Source: Porphyromonadaceae bacterium (lineage in GTDB: Bacteria; Bacteroidota; Bacteroidia; Bacteroidales; Paludibacteraceae). From it: a stretch of DNA of 18,163 nt. The position numbers were made by a program, and so were the translations under genes. This document shows, in pieces, positions 8,701 to 15,554 of this stretch. How positions within the stretch are numbered: position 1 is the stretch's first letter; the number at the start of each line of letters is the position of its first letter. The stretch covers positions 1 to 18,163 of the forward strand of contig CAJPPQ010000009.1 in the NCBI GenBank assembly GCA_905372605.1. Direction: 5' to 3'. A model generated the notes under the pieces. The model was not told the origin of the DNA, searched no databases, and saw only the letters and a program-made list of their open reading frames with translations.

Positions 8701-10243
8701 AATAAAACCGCTTTTCAAAGTCAAAGATAAAAACACTATTATTGCCACCACATCGCTAAGAGACAGTGTAACATTCACTATTACCACGGTAGACCCCAAT
8801 AGTGTCAAGAAAATATCGCCAAAAGATATAGTAGCCTTCACTGCCAGATTTTTGATGATGGTACGTTCGGCTCAAATCACATATCAGAGCCAAAATGCTA
8901 TGTCGCTCTCGGGCTTCGGTATAGAGCCGAAACTCTTCGGGCAGAAAACGACCAACGACGTGATGGCTCCCGGACTCGAATTCGCTTTCGGCATACCAAA
9001 CGAGCAGTTTATCAAAAAGGCAATATCAAATAATTGGATGCTCTCAAACGACTCGGTCGTAACACCGGCAACCATCAACTTTACGTCGAACCTCGATATA
9101 AAAGCACTGGTAGAGCCAATAGCCGGACTGAAAATAAACCTCAATGCACGGCGTATGTACACCAATTCGAACTCGATACAATATCAGTACGCCGGTATGC
9201 CTCATCAGTTTAGCGGCAACTATCAGATGACCTACATATCTATCGGTACAGCTTTCTGGGCTAAATCCAACACCCAGGGCAACGAACGCTCTTTCGAAAT
9301 ATTCAACAACTACCGAGATTTGGCGGCAAGGCGTATCACAAATAGTTACAACAACACGCGTTATCCGCAAGGTGGATTTATGGACAACGACCCGCGAGCA
9401 GGGCAACTATTCGACCCATCGAACGGCACAATAAAGCCTACAAGCATCGAGGCTATGATACCTGCATTCTTAGCAGCTTACTCCGACAGACAACTATCAG
9501 GTAGCAACAAACTTATACCGTCTCTATGGGAACTATTACCAAACTGGAATATATCGTACGACGGGCTTACGAGGATATATTTTATCGAAAAAAATCTACA
9601 GAAAGTAACGTTAAATCACGCATACCAGAATCTATACAACATAAACTCTTACAGCTCTTTTGCCAATTTCATAGAAAACGATGAAGGTTTCGGGTTTATA
9701 AAAGACGTAACTTCGGGCAATCCTATACCATCGGCAGGATACGATATTGGAGCTGTGACTATTAGCGAAAACTTTGCTCCGTTTCTTGGTATCGATGTCG
9801 CGTTTAAAAATTCACTTACAACCACACTTCGATACAATCGCTCACGTACAATATCGCTCAATATAGCTTCGTTGCAAATAGGCGAAATATATTCAAATGA
9901 GTTGCAATTAGGTATCGGCTATGTTATCAAAGACTTCGACGTGATGCTCAAACTGAAGAGTAATAAGGTGAAGAAGGTAAAAAACAACCTTACTACACGT
10001 ATCGACTTTGCAATCAAAGATATGGCTACACTCCTAAGAAAAATAGACTCCGACGAACCGCCACAAGCCACCAACGGCAACAAAACCCTGACTATAAAGG
10101 CAATGGCCGATTATGTATTTTCGTCGAAGCTCAATTTCCGACTATTCTTCGACTACACATCGAATGCTCCGATTATAACCACATCGTACCCAATGACAAA
10201 CATAAACGCCGGAATATCAATCAAGTTTATGCTAAACAGGTAA
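2780..10243 (+). CDS. sprA: T9SS outer-membrane translocon SprA/Sov
   Basis: A 2487-residue homolog of Flavobacterium SprA and Porphyromonas Sov, the very large outer-membrane barrel through which folded type IX cargo crosses the outer membrane. Length matches the family (about 2400-2500). Landmarks in order: hydrophobic signal sequence (about 10-27); a first SprA N-terminal domain with TTIEYDDATGNY near 95, FDFDQKIQMNV near 208 and LFGIKTDMQFGKL near 280; NRHFFLAQYFRQ near 332; YLDDFEATETSID near 836, a SprA signature; a second N-terminal-type segment with NIEYIEFWLMDPF near 992; RFASLELVRGDWR near 1275; VWVNELRLTDFDED near 1519; then strand-rich barrel sequence ending INAGISIKFMLNR. The start is TTG at 2780: an in-frame TAG lies at 2771-2773, and the first ATG (residue 30, nt 2867) would remove the signal peptide. 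No frameshift is visible over 7.4 kb. Other T9SS genes are not in this window. Confidence 0.96.
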   Translation: MNFLSKTSNILYISTLVAILTSAILPSDIMWANNGTSTVYMSAISDIQTIASDTIDSTSSNLASPTEIQDYQDLDKSYPYDLNDPRNTKTTIEYDDATGNYIMRTKVGDMEIATPFVMSGEEYRKYSMKRDMNDYWREKNREAMKNYEDKFNLMDMKFSLGAADKVFGPGGVQIKTTGSAEIIFGVLHNNVQNYLISERLRKKTQFDFDQKIQMNVQATVGDRIKFGLNYDTESTFDFDKQNIKLGYEGKEDDWLKKIELGNVNMNVNSALIPGSTSLFGIKTDMQFGKLKVSAVASQQKSSSQNINTQGTVQRVKFDIPADQYDANRHFFLAQYFRQTYDKNMEQLPYITSGITINRIEVWITNKRANFEQSRNIIAFTDLGEAQIKNNTHWATTSTDRIPSNNANTLYNEISGTANIRDIQQFIQVMNSPLYSGLGITGGEDFEKLESARKLEQSEYTLNSTLGFISLHQALQPDEVLGVAFEYTYGGKVYQVGEFSTDGVNTPNTLIVKLLKSTVIANYSTIWDLMMKNVYSLGASSFQAENFKLNVQYKNDSTGIYLNYINAGNINNRTLLSVMNLDKLDSYNNARPDGKFDFVEGYTIISSMGRIIFPVVEPFGKHLRKAIGNNAIADKYVFEELYDSTLVAASEFSSKNKFRLTGEYQGTSSSEIYLNAMNVPRGSVKVRAGGVELVENVDYTVDYISGRVTILNQQLISSNTPIDVQLENRDFIQIQRKTLLGTHLEYAFNKDFVIGGTLMNLSEMPNITKTTMGSEPISNTIWGLNMAYKKEMQWLTTALDRLPLLEVSAPSSIQFTGEFAQMIPGHKKIEGNPGYAYLDDFEATETSIDLKYPYNWTLSSTPAESGSGALFPEALLNNDIEYGKNRSLMSWYNIDNYIFNDRTPQTPSYIRNNKDLISNHLTRKISEKEVFPNREPLLNGVSTLSVLNVSYYPQQRGPYNLDTDYDATGMLNNPSKRWGGMMRKIDVSDFEQSNIEYIEFWLMDPFVNDTLNQHLGGDLYINLGDISEDILKDGKKFFENGMPLTNDTNLTQNNVWGRVPTQQSTVLAFSNEPGARAKQDVGLNGLSTEEEKEFPTYRNYIQQLRSTVSPSVIARWEGDKFSPLNDPAGDNYHHYRGSDYDAQQLSILDRYKYYNGVEGNSADASTTGETFATSASSIPDVEDINQDNTLNEYEKYFQYKISFHRGSDMEIGQNFIVDKREFEAELANGKKDKVTWYQYKIPIKSYQKRVGNIRDFKSIRFMRLFLTNFSQEITLRFASLELVRGDWRTYNLPLYASSTPPATNGSMNVGSVNIEENDAKKPVNYVLPPGITRQTDPGQPQLRQQNEQAMSIKVFDLAPADARGVYKKMNFDFRQYRRLQMFTHAEKMLEDIGTLNDYEVSVFIRIGSDLTNNYYEYEIPLKLTPEGHYSNYTEEGRAAVWQADNMFDFPLEYFSNIKKQRNRAKNSDRNITLLKPYSQPSPGNQQHIVTIVGNPNLGEIDMMMIGVRNKAGSKRSAEVWVNELRLTDFDEDSGIAAMGNVLLTLSDFANVNVAGRYETTGFGGIEQNIKSRRLDNLYQFNTATTVQLGKLFPGTNNKINLPVYYSYSIENLRPKYSPLDGDLLLKDALDTYKKQEEKDSLLMLSETKTVTESFNVTGARVDVRGKRPQLYDPANITLNYAYQKSSTLSPEVERNANISHQASINYDFNTQPQTWEPFRNTKAFEKTTWAIIRDFAINYSPSRLGLSVNMSRAYSETQLRDLEGSMMINRYDPYNPLISSSKNFVWGRNFVLAWDLTKNLKLNFQSATNSRIDETRFAPVNRRFFPNEYEDWKDTVMMSLRHLGSPLTYQQTLNVSYTAPFNKIGLLDWIAADASYNAQYTWNRGAEPRAGIYLGNNIANNTQWQFNGSLKMETLYNKVKYLKEVNQKFSQRSRNTFKEKSIDQKLAVTTDTVEIRHGLNTDLLKVDALSSNGRRIKPLFKVKDKNTIIATTSLRDSVTFTITTVDPNSVKKISPKDIVAFTARFLMMVRSAQITYQSQNAMSLSGFGIEPKLFGQKTTNDVMAPGLEFAFGIPNEQFIKKAISNNWMLSNDSVVTPATINFTSNLDIKALVEPIAGLKINLNARRMYTNSNSIQYQYAGMPHQFSGNYQMTYISIGTAFWAKSNTQGNERSFEIFNNYRDLAARRITNSYNNTRYPQGGFMDNDPRAGQLFDPSNGTIKPTSIEAMIPAFLAAYSDRQLSGSNKLIPSLWELLPNWNISYDGLTRIYFIEKNLQKVTLNHAYQNLYNINSYSSFANFIENDEGFGFIKDVTSGNPIPSAGYDIGAVTISENFAPFLGIDVAFKNSLTTTLRYNRSRTISLNIASLQIGEIYSNELQLGIGYVIKDFDVMLKLKSNKVKKVKNNLTTRIDFAIKDMATLLRKIDSDEPPQATNGNKTLTIKAMADYVFSSKLNFRLFFDYTSNAPIITTSYPMTNINAGISIKFMLNR

Positions 10244-10275
10244 GTATCTCTTGCTAAGGTAAGTAATATTTATTT

Positions 10276-10306
10276 GTAAGTCAAGTATAATTATACCTCA
10301 ACTTAC
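10276..10306. terminator. Palindrome between the converging sprA and rnr genes, possible bidirectional terminator
   Basis: GTAAGT (10276-10281) pairs with ACTTAC (10301-10306), and inside it GTATAATTATAC (10285-10296) is a perfect 12-bp palindrome; a small internal loop (CAA against CTCA) separates the two. The element overlaps the stop codon of rnr (10298-10300) and lies about 30 bp past the sprA stop, so it could serve both convergent genes. Neither side has a clear T tract, and the inner palindrome leaves only a short loop. Confidence 0.35.
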
Positions 10307-12433
10307 CATACTGAAATCGAGATACTTCTTTACCAAATCGGCTCGCACTACTTTGATACGCACGTCGTCGCCAATCTGATATTTCTTCTTGGTACGCCTA
10401 CCCACGATACAATAATTTTTTTCGTCGTAGACATAAATATCGTCTTCTAAATCACGTATATATATCATTCCCTCGCATTTATTCTCTTTTATTTCCACAT
10501 ATATTCCCCACGTACTTATACCCGATATTACACCGTCGTATACCTTACCTATCTTGTCTGCCATAAACTCTATCTGCTTGTATTTGATAGATGCACGCTC
10601 GGCTTGCGCTGCAAGTTGCTCCATATCAGACGAATGCTTGCAAATACTATCGTAGTCGGTGGTGTCTATCGTTTGCGAGGTTTTGGGGTCGGCATATCGT
10701 GTAAGCAAGCGGTGTACAGTCATATCAGGATAGCGGCGAATAGGCGACGTGAAGTGAGTATAATACTTCATAGCCAGTCCGTAATGCCCTATATTGTTGG
10801 TAGAATATACGGCTTTAGCCATCGAACGAATGGCGAGCGATTCTATCATATTTTGCTCCTTTTTGCCCTCGATAGAGTCGAGAAGACGATTGATAGAGGC
10901 AGATACGGTGGTATTTTTACCTTCGGTCTTTATCTTATAACCAAACTTTTTGATAAACGTAGCGAAGTTGAGCAACTTCTCAGTATTCGGTACATCGTGG
11001 ATACGATATACAAATGTTTTGGGCTTCTGTTTGTTCTTAGGCATTCCGATATGTTGCGCCACGTACCGATTGGCAAGTAACATAAACTCTTCTATCAACT
11101 TATTGCTATCCTTTGATTCTTTGAATATTACATTTATAGGTTTACCTTTTTCGTCGATTTCAAATCTTACTTCCGAGCGTTCGAAAGCGATAGCTCCCGA
11201 AGCAAATCGTTTATTTCTCAACTTCTTGGCTAAATCATTAAGAGTCAGTATCTCCATAGCAAAATCTCCTTTTCCTGTCTCTATTATCTCCTGCGCCTCC
11301 TCATAAGTAAAACGTCTATCAGAGCGAATTACAGTACGAGCTATCTTATAATCAAGCACTTCAGCATCGTTATTCAACTTGAATATACATGAATATGTGA
11401 GTTTTTCCTCGTTCGGTCGTAGCGAACAAATAAAATTGCTTATGTGTTCGGGAAGCATAGGTACAGTGCGGTCTACCAAATATACGGAAGTAGCTCTTTT
11501 AAAGGCTTCTTTATCGATATCGCTACCCTGCTCTACGAAATATGTTACATCGGCAATATGTACTCCCACTTCCCAAACGCCCTCCTCTACTTGTCTGAGC
11601 GATAGGGCATCGTCGAAATCCTTAGCATCCACAGGGTCGATAGTAAATGTGGTCGTATCGCGGAAGTCGATACGGCGACTTATCTCTTCTTCGCTTATCT
11701 GTTCGGGTATCTTATTAGCCTCTTCCTCAAGATTTTGCGGATAAGAATATGGCAGACCAAATTCTGCCAATATAGCGTGCATTTCGGTATTGTTATCGCC
11801 CGTATCACCAAGTATATCAATTATTTCTCCGATAGGATTTTCGTGTTTATCGCCCCAATAAGTTATCGAAGCGATACATTTCTGTCCGTTTTTTGCTCCC
11901 TTCGTTTTATCGGGAGGTATTATGATATTCATTGGCAGCTGTTTGTTATTGGCTTTGAGTATCGTAATGCCATGTTGACTATCAATGATACCGACAAATT
12001 GTTCTCGTGCACGTTTGATTATCTCCACTACCTCGCCTTCCAACTCTTTTTTCCTACGCAGAGGATAAAGCATTACTTTTACGCGGTCGCCGTTGAGAGC
12101 ACGATTCATCGAACGCTCGGCAATGAATACCTGCTCGCTGCCGTCGTCGGGTATCAGATACGTTTTGTGTGCCACGCTCTGACGGTCTATTGTACCCACG
12201 ATATAGCTCGCCTTTATATTCGCCACGAATTTCCCCTTAGCTACCTGCCTCAATATCTTTTGTTCGCACATATCGATCAATGCATTGTCGACCAAGCTCT
12301 TATGCTCTTTTTTTTCGAGACCGATAGCGTGTGATATTTGCTTGTAATTAAACGACTTAGTGGGATTGTTGCGGAAGATTTCGGATATTTTATTATAAAG
12401 TATCTCTTTCTTATTCTGTTTCTTACGACTCAT
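10298..12433 (-). CDS. rnr: Ribonuclease R (3'-5' exoribonuclease)
   Basis: RNase R degrades structured RNA processively from the 3' end, releasing nucleoside monophosphates; in the cytoplasm it acts in mRNA decay and rRNA/tRNA quality control. This 711-residue protein shows the family order: a basic N-terminus with a winged-helix-like region (about 10-65), cold-shock/OB domains (about 70-215), the RNB catalytic domain (about 255-585) and a C-terminal S1 domain (about 627-711, GVISGISTWGIYVEI). Catalytic Asp residues are D266, D272, D274 and D275 in TIDPVDAKDFDDA, with the spacing known for E. coli RNase R. HFTSPIRRYPD (560-570) is the conserved RNB C-terminal signature. It lacks the long Lys-rich tail of the enterobacterial enzyme, as is usual in Bacteroidota. 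It converges on sprA and diverges from mlaE; a TACTTTTG element lies about 36 bp upstream of its ATG. Confidence 0.96.
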   Translation of the reverse strand: MSRKKQNKKEILYNKISEIFRNNPTKSFNYKQISHAIGLEKKEHKSLVDNALIDMCEQKILRQVAKGKFVANIKASYIVGTIDRQSVAHKTYLIPDDGSEQVFIAERSMNRALNGDRVKVMLYPLRRKKELEGEVVEIIKRAREQFVGIIDSQHGITILKANNKQLPMNIIIPPDKTKGAKNGQKCIASITYWGDKHENPIGEIIDILGDTGDNNTEMHAILAEFGLPYSYPQNLEEEANKIPEQISEEEISRRIDFRDTTTFTIDPVDAKDFDDALSLRQVEEGVWEVGVHIADVTYFVEQGSDIDKEAFKRATSVYLVDRTVPMLPEHISNFICSLRPNEEKLTYSCIFKLNNDAEVLDYKIARTVIRSDRRFTYEEAQEIIETGKGDFAMEILTLNDLAKKLRNKRFASGAIAFERSEVRFEIDEKGKPINVIFKESKDSNKLIEEFMLLANRYVAQHIGMPKNKQKPKTFVYRIHDVPNTEKLLNFATFIKKFGYKIKTEGKNTTVSASINRLLDSIEGKKEQNMIESLAIRSMAKAVYSTNNIGHYGLAMKYYTHFTSPIRRYPDMTVHRLLTRYADPKTSQTIDTTDYDSICKHSSDMEQLAAQAERASIKYKQIEFMADKIGKVYDGVISGISTWGIYVEIKENKCEGMIYIRDLEDDIYVYDEKNYCIVGRRTKKKYQIGDDVRIKVVRADLVKKYLDFSMVS

Positions 12434-12468
12434 CTTTTACTTATATGATATTTGTTTTTTCGATATTG

Positions 12469-12476
12469 CAAAAGTA
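12469..12476 (-). promoter_or_regulatory. Bacteroidota-type -7 element for rnr
   Basis: Read on the minus strand the sequence is TACTTTTG, a full match to TAnnTTTG. Transcription would begin near 12462, leaving roughly 30 nt of leader before the rnr ATG at 12433. No TTG is visible at the usual -33 spacing. Confidence 0.5.
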
Positions 12477-12604
12477 ATATAATATTATTTGTTTCTCCTT
12501 TGTCGGATATTTGTATATCTATCAATTTCAGCTACCTTATTTACAATCGATTACATATCGATATCAATACTAATATTACTGTCGTTACTCTCAATACGAT
12601 TTAT

Positions 12605-12649
12605 AATCAATACGTTGATTCGCCTTAACGATGCAACGCAACGAAAGGC
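12605..12649 (+). repeat. Inverted repeats in the rnr/mlaE divergent spacer
   Basis: AATCAA (12605-12610) and TTGATT (12615-12620) form a perfect stem with a TACG tetraloop. Next to it GCCTT (12622-12626) and AAGGC (12645-12649) flank three copies of AACG. Both lie just upstream of the mlaE promoter, where an operator could sit. The rest of the 289-bp spacer (12434-12722) is AT-rich; apart from the two promoter elements I see nothing further in it. Confidence 0.3.
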
Positions 12650-12660
12650 TAAATAAAAAG

Positions 12661-12695
12661 TTGCACTCACGACAATAAATAATTTTGTACTTTTG
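12661..12695 (+). promoter_or_regulatory. Predicted promoter of mlaE
   Basis: TTG at 12661-12663 (-33) and TACTTTTG at 12688-12695 (-7) are separated by 24 bp, one more than the usual 17-23. Transcription would begin near 12702. That places the possible TTG start at 12693 upstream of the transcript and supports ATG 12723 as the mlaE start. Confidence 0.55.
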
Positions 12696-12722
12696 TTTCT
12701 GTTTTTATTTTTTCAGCGAAAT

Positions 12723-13469
12723 ATGATAGAGAAAATGCTTAGCACGACCGGCAGGTATATACGCCTGATGCAAAAAACGTTTACACGTCCCGACAATTGG
12801 CGAGTATTTAGTCGGAGCCTACCGGTAGAAATGGAGAAACTCGGTATCAATACCGTAGGTATTATAGTGCTTATATCTGTTTTTATGGGTATGATTATGA
12901 CAATGCAAACCGTAATGAATACCGAAAATCCAATGCTTCCAAGATATAGTACGGGGCTGGTATTGCGTGATACTCTGCTACTTGAGTTTTCATCGACGAT
13001 TATGAGTCTTTTGCTTGCCGGTAAAGTGGGATCAAATATTGCCTCCGAACTCGGTACTATGAGAATCACCGAACAGATTGATGCTCTTGATATAATGGGA
13101 GTAAATTCGGCAAATTACCTTATCTTACCCAAGATCGTAGGTCTTATGATTTGTATGCCTATGTTGGTAACACTTAGTGTCTTTTGCGGATTAGCCGGCG
13201 GCTGTATCGTTGCTCTTTTTACCGATATGATTACAATCTCCGACTTCCTCTATGGTATTCAGTATGCATTTGTGCCATACTACTTTACATATTCGATAAT
13301 AAAATCGTTTTTCTTCGGTTTTATAATAGCTTCGATATCTGCTTTTTATGGGTATTATGCATACGGCGGAGCATTAGACGTAGGTAAGGCATCTACCAAC
13401 GCTGTGGTAAACTCATCGGTTTTTGTACTTGGTATCAATGTACTTCTCACTAAGTTGTTACTTGCCTGA
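12723..13469 (+). CDS. mlaE: MlaE-family ABC transporter permease (lipid trafficking)
   Basis: MlaE is the inner-membrane permease of the Mla/MCE ABC system that moves phospholipids between inner and outer membranes, working with the ATPase MlaF and the MCE-domain protein MlaD. The 248-residue protein has the family length. It shows an N-terminal amphipathic stretch, hydrophobic segments near 42-62, 85-100, 134-166 and 190-212 plus a C-terminal one, and the conserved MlaE signature between about 100 and 127 (GKVGSNIASELGTMRITEQ, then IDALDIMG). The frame stays open back to a TTG at 12693, but those ten residues are not family-like and lie ahead of the predicted transcription start, so ATG 12723 is chosen. 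Oddity: mlaF and mlaD, which usually follow mlaE, are absent; comF comes next, convergent and only 3 bp away. Confidence 0.92.
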   Translation: MIEKMLSTTGRYIRLMQKTFTRPDNWRVFSRSLPVEMEKLGINTVGIIVLISVFMGMIMTMQTVMNTENPMLPRYSTGLVLRDTLLLEFSSTIMSLLLAGKVGSNIASELGTMRITEQIDALDIMGVNSANYLILPKIVGLMICMPMLVTLSVFCGLAGGCIVALFTDMITISDFLYGIQYAFVPYYFTYSIIKSFFFGFIIASISAFYGYYAYGGALDVGKASTNAVVNSSVFVLGINVLLTKLLLA

Positions 13470-13472
13470 TAT

Positions 13473-14177
13473 CTAAGCACAAGCTATAGTAAACACGGAT
13501 ATTTTGGCGTTGCTTTTGGCTTTTATGGCATCGGCACAAGCTATCAGAGTAGAGCCTGTCGTAAGTACATCGTCTACGAGCATCAAGTGTTTGTTGTCGA
13601 ATATACTACCATCATTTACGTCGAATATTCCTTTCGTATTTTCCCAACGCTCGTAGGTCGATTTCTTGGTCTGAGTGGGATTCTCTATCGCACGAAACAA
13701 ATTTCCATCAGATATCGGAATATGCAGTATTTCAGACATTCCCTGCGCTATACACAAACTTTGATTGTATCCGCGTTTGGCTAACTTTTTCTTATGGAGG
13801 GGCACAGGCACGATAAAGTCTACCGACTTTACAAAGTCGCTGTCGAGTATGTCTGAAGCTGCGTATTTGCCTAATACCACGCCTATCTCTTTTTGTCCGC
13901 TGTATTTGAGCTTTTCGAGTATAGTCTGTATCGCCGATTTTTTTGAATAATACAGGTACGAACTTACCCTTTCGATATCGGCTTTGCCCCAAAATTTCTT
14001 TTCGAGAATATTGTCGGGAAGCAGATGAAAGTGAGTCTTAGGAAGTTGCAGCAAACAGCCCATACATATAGACTCTTCGCCTTTTATCAGATTTTTCCCA
14101 CAACAAATACAACAATTGGGATATATGATTGATATAAAGTCGTTAATCCAGTCCTTGATATTCAGCGATTTGCTCAT
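13473..14177 (-). CDS. comF: ComF-family phosphoribosyltransferase-like protein
   Basis: The 234-residue protein has the ComF layout. An N-terminal zinc-ribbon-like part has C23-x2-C26 and C38-x2-C41. It is followed by a type I phosphoribosyltransferase fold with PVPLHKKKLAKRGYNQS (124-140) and the PRPP-binding loop LVDDVLTTGST (200-210). ComF relatives are needed for DNA uptake in naturally competent bacteria (for example GntX/ComF types), but the biochemical reaction is not settled and most Bacteroidota carry one copy whose role is unproven. Its stop is 3 bp from the end of convergent mlaE, and its ATG is 15 bp downstream of the dut stop, so it is probably the last gene of an aguB-dut-comF transcript. 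Confidence 0.9.
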   Translation of the reverse strand: MSKSLNIKDWINDFISIIYPNCCICCGKNLIKGEESICMGCLLQLPKTHFHLLPDNILEKKFWGKADIERVSSYLYYSKKSAIQTILEKLKYSGQKEIGVVLGKYAASDILDSDFVKSVDFIVPVPLHKKKLAKRGYNQSLCIAQGMSEILHIPISDGNLFRAIENPTQTKKSTYERWENTKGIFDVNDGSIFDNKHLMLVDDVLTTGSTLIACADAIKAKSNAKISVFTIACA

Positions 14178-14192
14178 ACCTCGAATATTTAA

Positions 14193-14627
14193 TTACTTTA
14201 CTCCCGTATGCCCGAAACCGCCTTCGCCTCGCTCAGTCGGGTCGAGCTGCTCTACCGGCTGCCAATCGACTTGTTCGTGGCGAGCTATCACCATCTGACA
14301 GATACGCTCTCCATCTTCGACAACAAACTCATCCTCAGAGAGATTTACCAGTATCACACATATCTCTCCACGATAATCGGCATCGATCGTACCGGGCGAA
14401 TTTAGTACTGTTATGCCTCGTTTTATAGCCAATCCGCTTCGAGGACGTATTTGAGCCTCATAACCTTGCGGAAGAGCAATATATAGTCCGGTAGGTATCA
14501 ATGCTCTATGCAATGGTTTGAGAATTACGGGGTCCGACAGATTGGCTCTAAGGTCGAGTCCGGCAGACATTTCTGTGGCATACTGCGGCAGTTCGTGATG
14601 AGATTTATTAACTACTTGTATTTGCAT
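14193..14627 (-). CDS. dut: dUTP diphosphatase (dUTPase)
   Basis: Trimeric dUTPase hydrolyses dUTP to dUMP and diphosphate, keeping uracil out of DNA and feeding dTMP synthesis. The 144-residue protein carries all five motifs in order: AGLDLRA (22-28), RPRSGLA (61-67), [11 protein letters not shown] (79-89), [10 protein letters not shown] (106-115) and the C-terminal P-loop-like motif [10 protein letters not shown] (133-142). The Asp in motif 3 (D82 or D84 region) holds the catalytic water. Motif 5 has His where GFGSTG is commonest; this is a conservative family variant and not a sign of inactivity. It sits 26 bp after aguB and 15 bp before comF on the same strand. Confidence 0.97.
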   Translation of the reverse strand: MQIQVVNKSHHELPQYATEMSAGLDLRANLSDPVILKPLHRALIPTGLYIALPQGYEAQIRPRSGLAIKRGITVLNSPGTIDADYRGEICVILVNLSEDEFVVEDGERICQMVIARHEQVDWQPVEQLDPTERGEGGFGHTGVK

Positions 14628-14653
14628 AATAGTATCAATATTTTAATAATGTG

Positions 14654-15523
14654 CTACTTACCCCACCTTTTAGTAATTTCTGCAAAAGCATCTATACGGC
14701 GGTCTCTGAAAAATGGCCATATTCTCCTAAGTTGTTCGGTACGAGCCATATCCACTTCTACAACTATATTACATTCGGCTTCGTCGGCTTGGGCAATAAC
14801 CTCACCTTGCGCTCCGAATACGAATGAATGCCCCCAGAATTTTATACCGTTGAGCCCATCTTCCGATAGCTCGTAGCCTGTTCTGTTACACGATATTACA
14901 GGCAGATTATTCGCAACTGCGTGTCCGCGCTGTACGGCAGTCCATGCTTCGAGTTGCCGCATCTGTTCTTCGTAGGTATCTTTGGTATCCCATCCTATAG
15001 CTGTGGGATATATCAATATATCTGCCCCGTTTAGAGCCATTATTCTGGCAGCCTCGGGATACCATTGGTCCCAACAGATGAGTACACCGAGACTGCCGAC
15101 AGAAGTTTTGATGGGTTCGAAACCAAGGTCGCCCGGCGTGAAATAAAATTTTTCGTAAAAAGCCGGATCGTCGGGGATATGCATCTTGCGATATATACCT
15201 GCTACAGAACCATCTTTCTCGAGTACTATGGCAGTATTGTGATACAGACCGTTAGCACGTCGCTCGAAGATAGATATCAATATCACCACACTCAACTCAC
15301 GTGCCAGACTACCGAAATATCGAGCAGAATACCCGTCTATCGGCTCTGCGAGGTCGAAATTGTCGACATTTTCAGTCTGACAGAAATACAGTGAATTATG
15401 AAGTTCACTAAGCACCAATAAATCAGCCCCCTCAGCAGCACATTTACGGATATTTTCGGTAAGTTTGGCGATATTTTTGTCTCTATCGCCACAGTAAGTC
15501 TGTTGTATCAATGCCACTTTCAT
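14654..15523 (-). CDS. aguB: N-carbamoylputrescine amidase (nitrilase superfamily)
   Basis: This enzyme hydrolyses N-carbamoylputrescine to putrescine, CO2 and ammonia, the last step of the agmatine route to polyamines, in the cytoplasm. The 289-residue protein shows the nitrilase Glu-Lys-Cys triad: E40 in LSELHNSLYF, K113 in YRKMHIPDDP, and C150 in LICWDQWYPEAAR. The CWDQWYPE context, HIPDDPAFYEKFYFTPGD (115-132) and WPFFRDRRID near the C-terminus favour AguB over other nitrilase branches. ATG at 15523 gives the usual MKVALIQQ start. Its partner agmatine deiminase (aguA), often adjacent in related genomes, is not here; dut and comF follow instead. A 57-bp inverted repeat lies in its probable leader. 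Substrate is inferred from sequence family. Confidence 0.92.
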   Translation of the reverse strand: MKVALIQQTYCGDRDKNIAKLTENIRKCAAEGADLLVLSELHNSLYFCQTENVDNFDLAEPIDGYSARYFGSLARELSVVILISIFERRANGLYHNTAIVLEKDGSVAGIYRKMHIPDDPAFYEKFYFTPGDLGFEPIKTSVGSLGVLICWDQWYPEAARIMALNGADILIYPTAIGWDTKDTYEEQMRQLEAWTAVQRGHAVANNLPVISCNRTGYELSEDGLNGIKFWGHSFVFGAQGEVIAQADEAECNIVVEVDMARTEQLRRIWPFFRDRRIDAFAEITKRWGK

Positions 15524-15554
15524 ATTTACAGTATATTATTGATTTTGAAAAGAT

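Noticed and set aside
2954..9861. Many open frames antisense to or out of frame with sprA, up to 134 residues
   Set aside because: Expected by chance over a 7.4-kb gene with this codon use; none has a promoter, start context or protein motif.
10604..12334. Several long plus-strand open frames (118-199 residues) opposite rnr
   Set aside because: They lie wholly antisense to a well-supported RNase R gene, have odd amino-acid composition and no recognisable motifs; they are shadows of the real gene.
12693..12722. TTG at 12693 as the mlaE start, adding ten hydrophobic residues
   Set aside because: It overlaps the predicted -7 promoter box, and the extra residues are not typical of MlaE; ATG 12723 fits better.
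14508..15394. Plus-strand open frames opposite dut and aguB (122 and 109 residues)
   Set aside because: Both are antisense to genes with intact catalytic motifs and show no motif of their own.
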